From: Marinobacter sp. X15-166B
Lineage (GTDB): Bacteria; Pseudomonadota; Gammaproteobacteria; Pseudomonadales; Oleiphilaceae
Assembly (NCBI RefSeq): GCF_001752365.1
Contig: NZ_MEIY01000001.1
Span: 530,069 to 594,068 of the forward strand
Direction of reading: 5' to 3'
Length of the DNA: 64,000 nucleotides
Below are positions 8,316-18,319 of this stretch, piece after piece. How positions within the stretch are numbered: position 1 is the stretch's first letter; every line of letters begins with the position of its first letter. The translations under genes and the position numbers were made by a program. The notes below the pieces were generated by a model, which searched no databases, was not told where the DNA came from, and saw nothing but the letters and a program-made list of their open reading frames with translations.

Positions 8316-11048
8316 TCATGCATTGAGTGAATCGGCGCGCTGCGCCAGCCAGAGACGAATCCATTTCTCACACGCCACCACCAGATAAATGACCAGCCCC
8401 ACGGCACTGATATACAGCCAGTCGATCACTTCGATGGGCGCGGTGTGAAACAGCTGGTTCATCACCGGCAGGTAGGTAAAGGCCAGGCTGGAGGCCGCCA
8501 TGGCCACTATGCCCGCCCAGACCCACATATTGCTGAACAGCCCAAGGCGCAGCATCGACACCCGCAGCGAGCGGCAATTGAGTAAGTAGAAGGACTGGCC
8601 CACGGCGAACACATTGACGGCAATCGTGCGGGCCTGGGCTTCGCTGTCCCCCTGTTGCAAGGCCCACTCGAACAACCCGAAGCTGCCCACCAGCAACAAC
8701 AGCCCAACCAGCACAATACGAAACACCATTTCGCTGGTGAGGATAGCGCTACCGGGTGTCCGCGGCGGGCATTGCATGATTCCGGGCTCCCGCGGTTCAA
8801 AGGCGAGCGCAAGCCCCAGCAGGACCGCCGTGGTCATATTGATCCACAAGACCTGTACCGGCAACACCGGCAGGGGCTGGGCGAACAGAACCGCCACGAT
8901 GATGATAAGCCCCTGGCCGGCATTGGTGGGCAGAATCCAGGTGAGAAACTTGATCAGGTTATCAAACACGCCGCGCCCTTCTTCTACCGCCGCTTCAATG
9001 GTGGCGAAGTTGTCGTCCGTCAGGACCATGTCGGCCGCTTCCTTGGCCACTTCGGTGCCGGTCATGCCCATGGCTATGCCGATATCGGCCTTGCGTACCG
9101 CGGGCGCATCGTTCACTCCGTCGCCGGTCATCGCGACCACTTCCTGATTGGCTTGCAAGGCGCCGACCAGACGCAGCTTTTGTTCCGGCGAGACCCGTGC
9201 GAATACCGAGGCGTGGTTTGCAGCCTCTACCAGTTCAGCCTCCGTCATGGCTTCCAGCTCCCGGCCGGTGCAGACGGTGGTTGCCGCATCGGCCCCCCCC
9301 TGCTTGGACAAGCCGATTTTTTCGGCAATGGCCGCGGCCGTCAGGGCATGGTCCCCGGTAATCATTTTGACCTGCACCCCTGCGGCCTGGCAGGCCGCTA
9401 TGGCGGTTATTGCCTCTTCCCGGGGCGGGTCGATCATGCCCTGTAAACCGATAAACTCCAGCCCCTCAGCCACACTGCGGGGATCAATGTGCTGCGTATC
9501 CGGCGGCAGAAACCGACGGGCGAAACCCAGCACGCGCAGCCCCTGCCCCGCCATGCGCTCCACTTGCGCCTCTATCGCGGCGCGCTCCAGGGGCAGCGCC
9601 GCGCCGTCGGCTGCCAACACCCGGCTGCAGCGCTGCAGGACACTTTCCACCGAGCCCTTCAGGTAGACAACGTTTTCGTCGCGGGCCGTGTGGTGATGCA
9701 GGCTCGCCATATACTGGTATTGGGATTTAAACGGGATAGCATCCAGTTGTGGCAGGCGGGTTGCCAGCGTAGTGGTGTCCAATCCGGCCTTGCGTGCCGA
9801 CACCAGCAACGCCCCTTCGGTCGGATCGCCGGCCACCGTCCAGCCCTGCTCATTCTGTTCCAATGCCGCGTCATTACAGAGCAATCCTGCCTGCATACAC
9901 TCCAGAAATGCGGGTTTCGAGTCGATCTCGAACGCCGTATCCTGCAGGGTGAAGTGACCCTCGGGCGAATAGCCGATACCCTGACCCGCAAACAGTTCGC
10001 CGCCCGCCCAGACTTGCAATACCGTCATCTCATTACGGGTGAGCGTACCCGTTTTGTCGGAGCAAATGACGGTGGTGCTGCCCAGGGTTTCAACCGCCGG
10101 CAGATGACGAATGATGGCGTTCCGTTTGGCCATTCTCGAGACACCGATAGCCAGGGTGATGGTCATCACGGCAGGCAAGCCTTCGGGGATCATCGCTACC
10201 GACAAGGCCACACTCGCCATAAACAGGTTTTCCCATGGCTGACCGTGCCAGACGCCCACCAGAAAGGTAAACGTCGCCAGACCCAGAATGGCAACCAGCA
10301 ACACCTCGCTGAACTTGGCAATTTTGCGGGTCAGCGGGGTGGCCAACACCTCCGCACTGCTGATCAAGGTGGAGATGCGGCCCATCTCGGTAGCGTCACC
10401 GGTCGCCACCACCACGCCCCGTCCGGTGCCGTAAGTCACCAGGGTGGATGAAAACAGCATGTTGGTCCGGTCAGCCAGGGAGGTATCTTCAGGCAGCACC
10501 GCTACCTGCTTGCTGACCGGCACGGATTCACCGGTGAGGGCGGACTCGTCGATCTGCAGTTCAAGGCCGCTCAGCAGGCGCATGTCGGCGGGAACCTTGT
10601 CACCCGATTGCAGCACCACTATATCGCCCGGCACCAAGTCACTGGCGTCGATCCGGTGCAGTTCTCCTGACCGCAACACCGTGGCTTCGGTTTTCAGTGC
10701 TTTTGACAAGGCCGCCAGCGCACTTAATGCCTTGCCTTCCTGGATGAATCCGATAATGGAATTGAGCAACACCACGCCGAAAATAACGCTCGCCGCCGCC
10801 CAGTCTTGCAGATAGAGTTTGACCCCCGTTGCGGCCAGCAGGATGTACACCAGCGTCTGGTGAAATTGCAGCAGAAAGCGCAGCAAAGGGCCTTTGCCGG
10901 TCCGAACGGTCAGTTCGTTAGTGCCAAATTTTTCGCGCCGGTCCTGGATATCCGCCGCATCCAGCCCCCCATCAGGCTGAACACCCAGCGAATCCGTTAC
11001 TTCCGTTTCCGGAAGCTGGTGCCAAAGTGTCGTCGAAGGTGTCGGCAT
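8316..11048 (-). CDS. P2-type cation-transporting ATPase (Ca2+/cation pump family)
   Basis: 910 residues, full length for a P2 ATPase. Visible in order: N-terminal cation-ATPase domain (~10-75), first membrane pair (~65-105), actuator domain with LTGES (~175), the M4 motif IPEGLP (~290), phosphorylation motif DKTGTLT (~335), hinge TGDGVNDAPA (~620), and a C-terminal block with about six membrane helices (~700-905). The PEGLPA motif points to the P2A (SERCA/PMR1-like) group rather than P1 metal pumps; the ion (Ca2+, Mn2+, Na+ or Mg2+) cannot be told from sequence alone. It stands alone on the minus strand. Confidence 0.88.
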   Translation of the reverse strand: MPTPSTTLWHQLPETEVTDSLGVQPDGGLDAADIQDRREKFGTNELTVRTGKGPLLRFLLQFHQTLVYILLAATGVKLYLQDWAAASVIFGVVLLNSIIGFIQEGKALSALAALSKALKTEATVLRSGELHRIDASDLVPGDIVVLQSGDKVPADMRLLSGLELQIDESALTGESVPVSKQVAVLPEDTSLADRTNMLFSSTLVTYGTGRGVVVATGDATEMGRISTLISSAEVLATPLTRKIAKFSEVLLVAILGLATFTFLVGVWHGQPWENLFMASVALSVAMIPEGLPAVMTITLAIGVSRMAKRNAIIRHLPAVETLGSTTVICSDKTGTLTRNEMTVLQVWAGGELFAGQGIGYSPEGHFTLQDTAFEIDSKPAFLECMQAGLLCNDAALEQNEQGWTVAGDPTEGALLVSARKAGLDTTTLATRLPQLDAIPFKSQYQYMASLHHHTARDENVVYLKGSVESVLQRCSRVLAADGAALPLERAAIEAQVERMAGQGLRVLGFARRFLPPDTQHIDPRSVAEGLEFIGLQGMIDPPREEAITAIAACQAAGVQVKMITGDHALTAAAIAEKIGLSKQGGADAATTVCTGRELEAMTEAELVEAANHASVFARVSPEQKLRLVGALQANQEVVAMTGDGVNDAPAVRKADIGIAMGMTGTEVAKEAADMVLTDDNFATIEAAVEEGRGVFDNLIKFLTWILPTNAGQGLIIIVAVLFAQPLPVLPVQVLWINMTTAVLLGLALAFEPREPGIMQCPPRTPGSAILTSEMVFRIVLVGLLLLVGSFGLFEWALQQGDSEAQARTIAVNVFAVGQSFYLLNCRSLRVSMLRLGLFSNMWVWAGIVAMAASSLAFTYLPVMNQLFHTAPIEVIDWLYISAVGLVIYLVVACEKWIRLWLAQRADSLNA

Positions 11049-11361
11049 GGTGTTCGACCTTTGCTATGCGTCTGCGCAGTGGTCGCGGAGGTACTGCAAG
11101 GAACATCCATGATCTGTCGTTCAGTGGAGGGGTAACCAGCGACTCTGCCAATGACGGTTCCAATCCTGAGTATGACTGCAGGACTGCCCACCAGCCAGCA
11201 CCCCCGCCCGGGGCCGCTGCACCGGAACCTGGCGAGCGGCTGCCCGCCACCTTATTCTCCAAATCCTTGCGGACCCGGCGCAAGGGGTGCCAGCCTGGAA
11301 AGGCGGCGATGAGCAGGTCTGAGGCGCCCCGAACATGGGACCAGGCCCGACCGCGTTCCTG
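11049..11361. other. Non-coding gap upstream of the P2 ATPase
   Basis: About 313 bases with no credible gene on either strand; short frames here lack ribosome sites and recognisable motifs. It probably contains the ATPase promoter and the 3' flank of the small DUF6489 gene. I see no repeat or terminator. Confidence 0.4.
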
Positions 11362-11637
11362 TCAACTGTCTTCGCTGCCGTCAGATTTGGTGCTTTTTTT
11401 GCCGGCCGCCAGGTTGGCAAAGCGGGAAAAAAACGCCTGAAATTGTTCAGCGCCCTGCAACCCCATCGGCATGATGCGCTTCATGAGCAACTCCGGGTCA
11501 CTCATCTCATCGAGCGACTGGTTCATCTTTTCCTCCATTTTGGCCATCAACTGTTTTTGCACTGGCTCAATATCCGGCAGACCCATAACTTTGCGGAATT
11601 CTTCGGGGCTCATGTCTATTTCTATATTAATCTTCAA
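11362..11637 (-). CDS. DUF6489-type small protein
   Basis: 91 residues. It appears to start at TTG (complement at 11635-11637): no in-frame ATG or GTG lies upstream, and AGGTGA is a few bases before it. The protein starts KINIEIDMSPEEFRK, has a middle helix with many Met/Glu (KQLMAKMEEKMNQSLDEM), a Met/Pro motif LMKRIMPMGLQG, and a lysine/serine tail. This is the pattern of the DUF6489 family, of unknown function, common in Pseudomonadales; the N-terminal motif resembles a phasin-like or polyhydroxyalkanoate-associated helix only superficially. No signal peptide or membrane segment. Confidence 0.7.
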   Translation of the reverse strand: MKINIEIDMSPEEFRKVMGLPDIEPVQKQLMAKMEEKMNQSLDEMSDPELLMKRIMPMGLQGAEQFQAFFSRFANLAAGKKSTKSDGSEDS

Positions 11638-11823
11638 TGCATCACCTGTTATGTCGTTTTGCGTTATAACTGAAGGTTTAGCTCACAGGCTAGCGAAAAA
11701 CCACCCCGGTCACACACACCCGCCGGTTTCGCCGGCGCACACCATTGATGGGCGGATCGGGCCTGTCAGGCCCTTGGCTCACTCGGGTTCTTGAAAGACT
11801 GCGTGACCGGGGCCCATGAACGC

Positions 11824-11853
11824 AAAAAGCCGCACGGTATCCGTGCGGCTTTT
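11824..11853. terminator. Strong hairpin terminator downstream of hupE
   Basis: Perfect 13-base arms AAAAGCCGCACGG / CCGTGCGGCTTTT with a TAT loop. A-rich on one side and T-rich on the other, so it can work in both directions; it closes the urease operon on the minus strand. Confidence 0.9.
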
Positions 11854-11891
11854 GGGGCTTGCCCTGCGGGGCGGATGACCATGTCAGAGGA

Positions 11892-12476
11892 TCAGCCAGC
11901 GGCCAACACTCCACCGATCACCGCAACCACGCCACCCAGGGAACGGGTTACCCGGTTATCGGCTTTCAGCATCAGCGCGCCCAGACCACGGCCTGCAAAA
12001 GTGATGGCCAGGGTGGCGATCAGGAAACCGGCCCCGTAGCTCAACAAGCTTGCGCCGGCGGTCATTTCTGCACCGTGGGCGTAACCGTGGGTGATCATGA
12101 ACAGAGCCACCAACACGCCGCCAACGGCGGTGGGCAGCTTGGCCATAGTGGCGATCAGCACGCCGGCCAAGAGAACCGACATGGCGATGCCGGTTTCCAC
12201 GCCGGCCAGATTCAGGCCGCCCCACGCCAGGGCCGCACCCAGCACCATACCACCCACGACAAACAGAGGTGCGCCGTTTTTCATGGCGGTGTTCTGGCGG
12301 ATACTCCAGAAGCCGATGGCAGCCATGGCCAGCAGGTGGTCAATCCCCATGAACGGGTGCAGCAAACCGCTGAGAAAATCGCTGTGGGTGTGCAGGCCGT
12401 GGCCAGGATGGGCCGAAGCAACGGTGGCGGTCAGCATCAGGCCCGCGGTCATCAGCAATTTGGTCATTTTCTTCAT
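11892..12476 (-). CDS. hupE: HupE/UreJ family nickel-permease-like membrane protein
   Basis: 194 residues with a cleavable signal (about residues 1-22, ending VASAHPGHG) and about six further hydrophobic helices. The family signature is clear: HPGHGLHTHSDFLSGLLHPFMGIDHLLAM, with histidines in the first third and a second HGYAHGAEM motif near residue 133. Proteins of this group are thought to take up nickel or cobalt for hydrogenase or urease. It is the last gene of the urease operon, 72 bases after ureG, with GGAG before the ATG and a terminator after it, so a role supplying Ni2+ for urease is likely. Confidence 0.9.
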   Translation of the reverse strand: MKKMTKLLMTAGLMLTATVASAHPGHGLHTHSDFLSGLLHPFMGIDHLLAMAAIGFWSIRQNTAMKNGAPLFVVGGMVLGAALAWGGLNLAGVETGIAMSVLLAGVLIATMAKLPTAVGGVLVALFMITHGYAHGAEMTAGASLLSYGAGFLIATLAITFAGRGLGALMLKADNRVTRSLGGVVAVIGGVLAAG

Positions 12477-12548
12477 GGTGTTCTCCGTCTGTTTTCGTGA
12501 TTACTGTCGGTTTGCATTAGTTCTGCCGGTTTGTTTCCCGGCCCGCGC

Positions 12549-13187
12549 TCAGGCGCTGGCGTTCAGTTTCTCAGGCCGGCGCTCGGGCAGCATGCCCTGC
12601 TTCAGAATGAAGCTGATGATCTCTTCCAGGCCCACGCCGTCGTACAGGTTGGCGAAAATGAACGGGCGCTCGCCGCGCATTTTTTTGGAATCCCGTTCCA
12701 TCACATCAAGCGAGGCATGCACGTATTCGGCGATGTCGATTTTGTTGATGATCAGCAGGTCCGATTTGGTGATTCCCGGGCCGCCTTTGCGGGGAATTTT
12801 GTCCCCGGCGGAAACGTCGATGACGTACAGGGTCAGGTCGGACAGTTCCGGGCTGAAGGTGGCCGCCAGGTTGTCACCGCCGGATTCCACCAGCACCAGT
12901 TCCAGATTGGGGTGCCGGGATTGCAGGTCATCGATGGCCGCCAGGTTCATGGAGGCATCTTCGCGGATGGCGGTGTGCGGACAGCCGCCGGTTTCCACGC
13001 CCAGAATGCGATCCGCCGGCAGCGCGTCGTGCTTCAGCAGGAAGTCGGCGTCTTCCCGGGTGTAGATGTCGTTGGTAACCACGGCAATGTCGTAGTGGTC
13101 CTTCAGTGCCTTACACAACTGGCGCAACAGGGCGGTTTTTCCGGAGCCCACGGGGCCCCCGACGCCTACTCGTAAACAGTGCTTCAT
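12549..13187 (-). CDS. ureG: UreG, urease accessory GTPase
   Basis: 212 residues from the ATG at 13187 (AAGGAAAGG upstream); the in-frame extension to 13253 is not typical of the family. P-loop [12 protein letters not shown] is at about 11-22, followed by [28 protein letters not shown] with the metal-binding Cys-Pro-His, [14 protein letters not shown], and NKIDIAEYV. UreG hydrolyses GTP to drive nickel insertion into apo-urease, working with UreE, UreF and UreD. It sits between ureF and hupE. Confidence 0.97.
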   Translation of the reverse strand: MKHCLRVGVGGPVGSGKTALLRQLCKALKDHYDIAVVTNDIYTREDADFLLKHDALPADRILGVETGGCPHTAIREDASMNLAAIDDLQSRHPNLELVLVESGGDNLAATFSPELSDLTLYVIDVSAGDKIPRKGGPGITKSDLLIINKIDIAEYVHASLDVMERDSKKMRGERPFIFANLYDGVGLEEIISFILKQGMLPERRPEKLNASA

Positions 13188-13218
13188 TGTTGCCTTTCCT
13201 TCTGTCAGGTCGAAGCGG

Positions 13219-13917
13219 TCAGCTTCGGAATAATCTCGAATATTGGGTTTCATGCTGGGCGCTGCCGAGGGCCAGCCCCGGCAGAATCGGGCCCAATTGT
13301 TCGTCCTCCAGGCTCAGTGCGGTGTCCACCGCGGCCACCAGTTGAGGGCGCAACTGTTCGTTGAGACGTTGCGCGGCGGTGTGCCCCAGGGGCATGGCTT
13401 TACACGCCACCGCCAGCTGGTTTTCCAGCCAGCCCCAGACAAAGCCGAGCAGGGTCTGGCGCACCGGCACCAGCCGTTGGTGTGCCGTCCAGGCAAAGAC
13501 GGTGACGTAACCGGGCTCATCCGGCAGCCGGGCGTGGCCCTGTTCGGCCTGGGGTTGCAGCGACAGACTGGTGAGCAGGCGCAGCAGCGATACCCCCAGG
13601 CGAATGTCTTCATCGCTGAGCTCGGCGGTTTCCCGGTTGGCGTGCAGCCAGTCGTTCCAATACGCCAGCCCGTCGCTGTCGCCGTCGGCCCAGCAGCGCT
13701 GCAGCCGTGCCAGCACCGGGAGTTCGCACCGGCTCAGGCCATCGTCGAGGACTCCTTCCAGCCAGTCGCCCAGCTCCTGCTCGTTGCGTACCCAGCCCAG
13801 CTCGAAGGCGCTTTCCAGGCCCTGGGACCAGGCGAAGGCACCAATCGGCAGGGCCGGGCTTATCAACTGCATCAGCCCCAGCAGCGCCAGATCGCTCGCC
13901 TGGCTGTCAGTGTGCAT
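13219..13917 (-). CDS. ureF: UreF, urease accessory protein
   Basis: 232 residues from the ATG at 13917 (MHTDSQ); the longer frame upstream is only the ureE His-repeat read out of frame. Family motifs: [24 protein letters not shown] near the N-terminus, helical throughout, and a C-terminal [26 protein letters not shown]. UreF is the fidelity factor in the UreD-UreF-UreG complex that activates urease. The start lies inside the 3' end of ureE (11-base overlap) and has no strong ribosome site, so translation is probably coupled to ureE. Confidence 0.95.
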   Translation of the reverse strand: MHTDSQASDLALLGLMQLISPALPIGAFAWSQGLESAFELGWVRNEQELGDWLEGVLDDGLSRCELPVLARLQRCWADGDSDGLAYWNDWLHANRETAELSDEDIRLGVSLLRLLTSLSLQPQAEQGHARLPDEPGYVTVFAWTAHQRLVPVRQTLLGFVWGWLENQLAVACKAMPLGHTAAQRLNEQLRPQLVAAVDTALSLEDEQLGPILPGLALGSAQHETQYSRLFRS

Positions 13918-14467
13918 GGTGGTGGTCGTCGTCATGGGCGTGCTCATGGGAATGTCCGTGACCATGGCCATGACCATGGCCGTGAGCGTGTCCGTGGCCA
14001 TGAGAGTGGGCATGCTCACGGCCGGCGTGGGCATAGGCACCCGACTCGGGGTCGAACGGCGCCTCATGGTGGCTCAGCGTCGCGCCCAGCAGCTCAGCCA
14101 GCTCTTCCAGCACGTGGTCCGGCGGGAAACGTACCCAGTGTCGGCCGTCTGCGTCTGCGCCCAGGGCGAGGGACACATGGCGGTTACCCAGGTGGTAGCA
14201 CAGCCGTGCCAGGGGCAGACCGTTTTCGATGTAGGCGGTGGCGACCGGCTCGTTGGCGGCACAAATACGGATCACTTCGCCGCTGCTGGCCTGCAGCAGA
14301 TCGCCGTGGCGAAGCACGGGGCCACGGTCGAGGAAGAGGCCGACATCGCGGCCATTATCGGTCACGGCCTTCAGGCGGCCGCGAATGCGTAGCTCGTAGG
14401 GCAGGGTCAGGGTATCCTGCACCTCGGCCTGGGTATTGCGGTCGAGTCTCTTTGTTAACTCAAGCAT
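13907..14467 (-). CDS. ureE: UreE, urease nickel metallochaperone with long His tail
   Basis: 186 residues, ATG with AAGGA upstream. The N-terminal peptide-binding domain (~1-75) and the ferredoxin-like Ni-binding domain (~76-145, with YHLGNRHV) are followed by a tail of about 35 residues made almost only of His, Gly, Ala, Ser, Asp and Glu, for example HAHGHGHGHGHGH. UreE delivers Ni2+ to UreG/apo-urease, and His tails raise its nickel capacity and may store the metal. The repeat also gives a low-complexity DNA tract at about 13907-14030, prone to slippage. Confidence 0.96.
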   Translation of the reverse strand: MLELTKRLDRNTQAEVQDTLTLPYELRIRGRLKAVTDNGRDVGLFLDRGPVLRHGDLLQASSGEVIRICAANEPVATAYIENGLPLARLCYHLGNRHVSLALGADADGRHWVRFPPDHVLEELAELLGATLSHHEAPFDPESGAYAHAGREHAHSHGHGHAHGHGHGHGHGHSHEHAHDDDHHHAH

Positions 14468-14488
14468 CTGGATATCCTTGCAAGCGGT

Positions 14489-16192
14489 TCAGAACAGGTG
14501 ATAACGCTGGGCCAGTGGCACTTCGGACAGGGGCTCACAGGTCAGCAGAACGCCATCGGCGTGCACCTCGTAGGTCTGTGGATCCACCGTCAGTTTCGGA
14601 CAGGCCGCGTTCAGCTTCATGTCGTTTTTACGCACCTGGCGAACATTTTTTACCGGTACCAGAGGGCTCTTCAGGCCCAGCTTTTCTTCCAGCCCGGTGT
14701 CCATGGCCGCCTGGCTGACAAAGGTCATCCGGGTCGCCGCCGCCGCCCGGCCATAGGCGCCAAACATGCGGCGATAATGCACCGGCTGTGGCGTGGAAAT
14801 GGAGCCGTTGGGGTCACCCATGGCGGCGCCGGCGATCATGCCGCCTTTCAGCACGAGCTCTGGCTTGACGCCAAAGAAGGGCGGGCGCCACAACACCAGA
14901 TCCGCCAGCTTGCCGATTTCGATGGAGCCGACTTCGTGGCCCACACCGTGGGTGATGGCCGGGTTGATGGTGTATTTGGCAACATAGCGCTTGGCCCGGA
15001 AGTTGTCGGTGCCCCGCTCCTGATCCTCCGGCAGCAGACCCCGCTGCAGACGCATTTTGTGGGCGGTCTGCCAGGTGCGACACACCACTTCACCAATGCG
15101 GCCCATGGCCTGGGAGTCCGACGAGATCATCGAAATGACCCCCATGTCGTGGAGGATATCCTCGGCGGCGATGGTTTCGCGGCGGATGCGCGAATCCGCA
15201 AAGGCTACGTCCTCCGGAATGTTCGGGTCCAGGTGATGGCATACCATCAGCATGTCGAGATGTTCATCGACGGTGTTGATGGTGTAGGGGCGCGTCGGGT
15301 TAGTGGACGACGGCAGTACGTTGGGCAGCGCACAGGCGGTAATGATGTCCGGCGCGTGGCCACCCCCGGCCCCTTCGGTGTGGTAGGTGTGAATACACCT
15401 GCCCTTGAAGGCCCCCAGGGTGTCTTCCACAAAGCCGGACTCGTTCAGGCTGTCGGCGTGAATGGCAATCTGGATGTCGTAGCGATCGGCCACATCCAGC
15501 GCATTGCTGATGGACGCCGGTGCGGCCCCCCAGTCTTCGTGGATCTTCAGGCTCATGGCCCCGGCCTTGACCTGCTGTTCCAGCGCCTCGGGTGAACTGG
15601 CACTGCCTTTGCCGAGAAAACCGATGTTGATGGGCAAGTCATCCACCGCCTGCATCATCTTGCCCAGATGCCAGGGACCCGGGGTGTGGGTGGTCGCGGT
15701 GGAGCCGGTCGCCGGCCCGGTGCCGCCCCCTATCATGGTGGTCAGGCCACTCATCAGGGCTTCGTCCACCTGCTGCGGACAGATGTAGTGCACATGGGTA
15801 TCGACCCCACCTGCGGTCAGGATGCGGCCTTCACCGGCGATGATTTCGGTGCCGGCACCGATGACGATGTCGACATCGGGCTGGGTATCCGGGTTGCCGG
15901 CCTTGCCGATGGCGGCGATGCGGCCATGCTTCAAGCCCACATCGGCCTTAACGATACCCCACCAGTCGAGGATGATGACGTTGGTGATCACCGTATCCAT
16001 GACCGCATCGTCACAACGCTGGCTCTGACCCATGCCATCACGAATGACCTTGCCGCCGCCGAATATGACCTCTTCACCGTAATGGGTATGGTCATGCTCG
16101 ATTTCGATCCACAATTCGGTATCGCCCAGGCGGATCCGGTCACCGGTGGTCGGGCCATACATGTCCGCATAGGCTTGGCGGGAAATCCTCAT
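14489..16192 (-). CDS. ureC: UreC, urease alpha (catalytic) subunit
   Basis: 567 residues, the usual length. It has the Ni-ligand motif [12 protein letters not shown] (~133-144), the carbamylated-lysine motif [11 protein letters not shown] (~215), and the flap loop [22 protein letters not shown] (two parts, ~318-340) with the catalytic histidine. It hydrolyses urea to ammonia and carbamate. The ATG overlaps the ureB stop by four bases and has GGGAG upstream. A short gap of 21 bases leads to ureE. Confidence 0.98.
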   Translation of the reverse strand: MRISRQAYADMYGPTTGDRIRLGDTELWIEIEHDHTHYGEEVIFGGGKVIRDGMGQSQRCDDAVMDTVITNVIILDWWGIVKADVGLKHGRIAAIGKAGNPDTQPDVDIVIGAGTEIIAGEGRILTAGGVDTHVHYICPQQVDEALMSGLTTMIGGGTGPATGSTATTHTPGPWHLGKMMQAVDDLPINIGFLGKGSASSPEALEQQVKAGAMSLKIHEDWGAAPASISNALDVADRYDIQIAIHADSLNESGFVEDTLGAFKGRCIHTYHTEGAGGGHAPDIITACALPNVLPSSTNPTRPYTINTVDEHLDMLMVCHHLDPNIPEDVAFADSRIRRETIAAEDILHDMGVISMISSDSQAMGRIGEVVCRTWQTAHKMRLQRGLLPEDQERGTDNFRAKRYVAKYTINPAITHGVGHEVGSIEIGKLADLVLWRPPFFGVKPELVLKGGMIAGAAMGDPNGSISTPQPVHYRRMFGAYGRAAAATRMTFVSQAAMDTGLEEKLGLKSPLVPVKNVRQVRKNDMKLNAACPKLTVDPQTYEVHADGVLLTCEPLSEVPLAQRYHLF

Positions 16193-16524
16193 TTTGCTGC
16201 TCCCTTCTTCGGAGTTTTATCCAGAGGTCCCATGACCTCGCCACGAAAGCCGTAAATACGGCGCAGGCCGGCATACGGAATTAAAGGAACATCGCGGGTC
16301 TGGCCCGGCTCGAAACGAATGGCCGTGCCCGCCGCAATGGCCAGACGATGGCCATGGGCCTTTTTGCGATCAAAGCGCAATGCCGGGTTGGTTTCGGCAA
16401 AGTGATAATGGGAGCCGACCTGGACCGGACGGTCGCCGGTGTTGGCAACACTGATGGTGATGCTGTCACGATCGGCGCACAGATCGATGTCTCCACCCTG
16501 CAACTGATATTCACCGGGGATCAT
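16189..16524 (-). CDS. ureB: UreB, urease beta subunit
   Basis: 111 residues beginning [19 protein letters not shown], with the family block [18 protein letters not shown] and [13 protein letters not shown]. It has a strong GAGGAGG ribosome site and sits 11 bases after ureA. It forms the (UreABC)3 core. The gene is separate, as in most bacteria, not fused to ureA as in Helicobacter. The end overlaps ureC. Confidence 0.98.
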   Translation of the reverse strand: MIPGEYQLQGGDIDLCADRDSITISVANTGDRPVQVGSHYHFAETNPALRFDRKKAHGHRLAIAAGTAIRFEPGQTRDVPLIPYAGLRRIYGFRGEVMGPLDKTPKKGAAK

Positions 16525-16535
16525 GGCGAGCCTCC

Positions 16536-16838
16536 TCAGACAATGGGGTGATGAACGGTGACCAGCTTGGTCCCGTCGGGAAAGGTAGCTTCAACCTGCA
16601 CGTCCTGGATCATCTCGGCTACACCTTCCATGACGTCGTCCCGGGTCAGTATTTCACGGCCGGCACTCATCATGTCCGCCACAGTGCGGCCTTCGCGAGC
16701 CCCTTCCATAATGGCGCAACTGATCAGCGCGACCGATTCGGGGTAGTTCAACTTCAGGCCCTTGGCCTTGCGGCGCTCAGCCAGCAGCCCCGCGGTAAAC
16801 AACAACAACTTGTCTTTATCTCTTGGCGTTAATTCCAT
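16536..16838 (-). CDS. ureA: UreA, urease gamma subunit
   Basis: 100 residues from the ATG at 16838 ([17 protein letters not shown]), the standard UreA N-terminus; GGAG is upstream. The upstream in-frame extension to 16895 is not family-like. Visible motifs: [21 protein letters not shown] and a C-terminal LVTVHHPIV. Together with UreB and UreC it builds the enzyme; it follows ureD by about 99 bases. Confidence 0.98.
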   Translation of the reverse strand: MELTPRDKDKLLLFTAGLLAERRKAKGLKLNYPESVALISCAIMEGAREGRTVADMMSAGREILTRDDVMEGVAEMIQDVQVEATFPDGTKLVTVHHPIV

Positions 16839-16937
16839 CGCTAACTCCGTAGTCGTCGATGTTGCGTATTGATGGCCCATACTGTTACTAAGCATAGGCG
16901 TTGGTCGTCGCCAAAGCCGGTGCTTTGGCGTGAAAAA

Positions 16938-17846
16938 TCAGGTCAGCCAGATCCGCGGCACCGTGGCCTCGTGTCCGGTCAGCCGCGGGCGCAAAATCAC
17001 CCGCGCTTGCTGGAACAAATCCCAGACCTCGTTGCGCTCCTGGCCAAGGTAGCGCACCAGCAGCACGCCGCGGCGATAGGTCACCGCCCAACGCTGGCTG
17101 GCGGGCAGCCCGGCCCGCAGCGCGTCAACAGCGGCGGCGGGATCGGTCAGGCCAATCGCCCACAAGGTGGCGTGCACGGTGGCACCGCCCTGGCCCCATT
17201 TGCCGGTGAAGCGGCGATGATGGGGGTCCAGAGACTGGCGCTCCAGCCACAGAGGGCGGCCATTGCGGGTCACCTGAAAGCCTTGCTCCAGGTGGCCGTT
17301 AACAAACGGCAGCTCGCTGGCGGGGCGGCCAAGGCCCAGAATTTCCCAGCCCAGGCATTTGGCGTTGTCTTCCAGCTCTATGTTGAAGGATTGCCGGCCC
17401 CGGGAGCCGTCAAACGCCAGGGTTTCCTGAGGCAACCATTCCAGTGTGGCGCCATCGGCCACTTTCAGGTGGGTGGTCTGGGTCCAGGCAACGCCGTTGC
17501 TGTCGGCCCGATAGAGTTTGTTGGCCGACGGGGTGGTTAACAGGGTGTGCGCGCCAGACGCCACGGTGACATCAATGTTGAGGGCATCACCACTGACGAG
17601 CCCCCCGGGAGGGTGCAGCAGATACACGTGACAACAGCCGTCGCGGCCTTCCGGGTAAAACGGCCGTTGCACCCGCAAGGGGCCATAATGGTGCGCTTTG
17701 TTCATGCGGGTAATGCTGGCGTCACCGTCGGAATGGGCGCAGAACCCCAGCGTCAGGGACGCCGCCCAGTGGCGGCCGGCATCAAAGCGATGCCCGGAAT
17801 CCGCGTCTGCCCGTGTTTTTACGGGCGAAGAGGGTAGAGTCGTCAT
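16938..17846 (-). CDS. ureD: UreD (UreH), urease accessory scaffold
   Basis: 302 residues from the ATG at 17846 (MTTLPSS); the 41 codons upstream are rejected as they are not family-like. UreD motifs include HYGPLRVQRPFYPEG, YLLHPPGGLVSGD, and LWLERQSLDP. UreD binds apo-urease and recruits UreF and UreG. It is the first gene of the minus-strand operon ureDABCEFG-hupE. Confidence 0.94.
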   Translation of the reverse strand: MTTLPSSPVKTRADADSGHRFDAGRHWAASLTLGFCAHSDGDASITRMNKAHHYGPLRVQRPFYPEGRDGCCHVYLLHPPGGLVSGDALNIDVTVASGAHTLLTTPSANKLYRADSNGVAWTQTTHLKVADGATLEWLPQETLAFDGSRGRQSFNIELEDNAKCLGWEILGLGRPASELPFVNGHLEQGFQVTRNGRPLWLERQSLDPHHRRFTGKWGQGGATVHATLWAIGLTDPAAAVDALRAGLPASQRWAVTYRRGVLLVRYLGQERNEVWDLFQQARVILRPRLTGHEATVPRIWLT

Positions 17847-18319
17847 GCCATCGAACACCTTTTTATGAGCCCAGCGCAGCACTCTGCTGAATCCACAGCC
17901 TATTTTCCTGACAGACAGGGCTATACGCTGAAGATAGCAAAAGGATCTCGAACGTCCACGCGCGGGCACGGTCAGATTGACGGAGTCGGCCTGTCAGCCG
18001 CCGTCGGTTATCAGCTTGCGAGCATTGCTTGCTTGTAGAGTGCAAAACTGATGCAGAAAAACTTCGTATACAGATCAGGGCGGAGACGAACGTCTCTGGG
18101 TGTGTATGCCGAATTGAGGAACTCAAAGGCCTAAAGTTAAGACTTTCTCGAACCACCAGCTGTGCCCTGTGGCAATCATAACCCAATGAAAAAAACCATC
18201 CAGACCCAGACCTCAAAATCGTCAAAAACATTCAAGCCGGCGCTGCCCCCGACCGCCTGCGCGTGGGGTAAACTCATTGGCATCAACAACCTGGTGCTAC
18301 GACAGTGGTGACTTCAGCT
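17847..18319. promoter_or_regulatory. Intergenic region upstream of the urease operon and panE-like gene
   Basis: About 470 bases between divergently oriented ureD and the ketopantoate-reductase gene; it is somewhat more A+T-rich than its flanks. A 122-codon minus frame at 17863-18231 has no recognisable domain or good ribosome site, and I do not call it a gene. I looked for a sigma-54 element (GG-N10-GC) that nitrogen-controlled urease operons often have and did not find a convincing one. Confidence 0.45.

Noticed and set aside
13918-14067. N-terminal 50-codon extension of ureF
   Set aside because: It is the UreE His-tail region read in another frame; ureF normally starts at the 13917 ATG.
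17863-18231. 122-codon minus frame upstream of ureD
   Set aside because: No motif, no ribosome site; likely intergenic.
17847-18319. Sigma-54 promoter for urease
   Set aside because: No GG-N10-GC pair in the right context was found.
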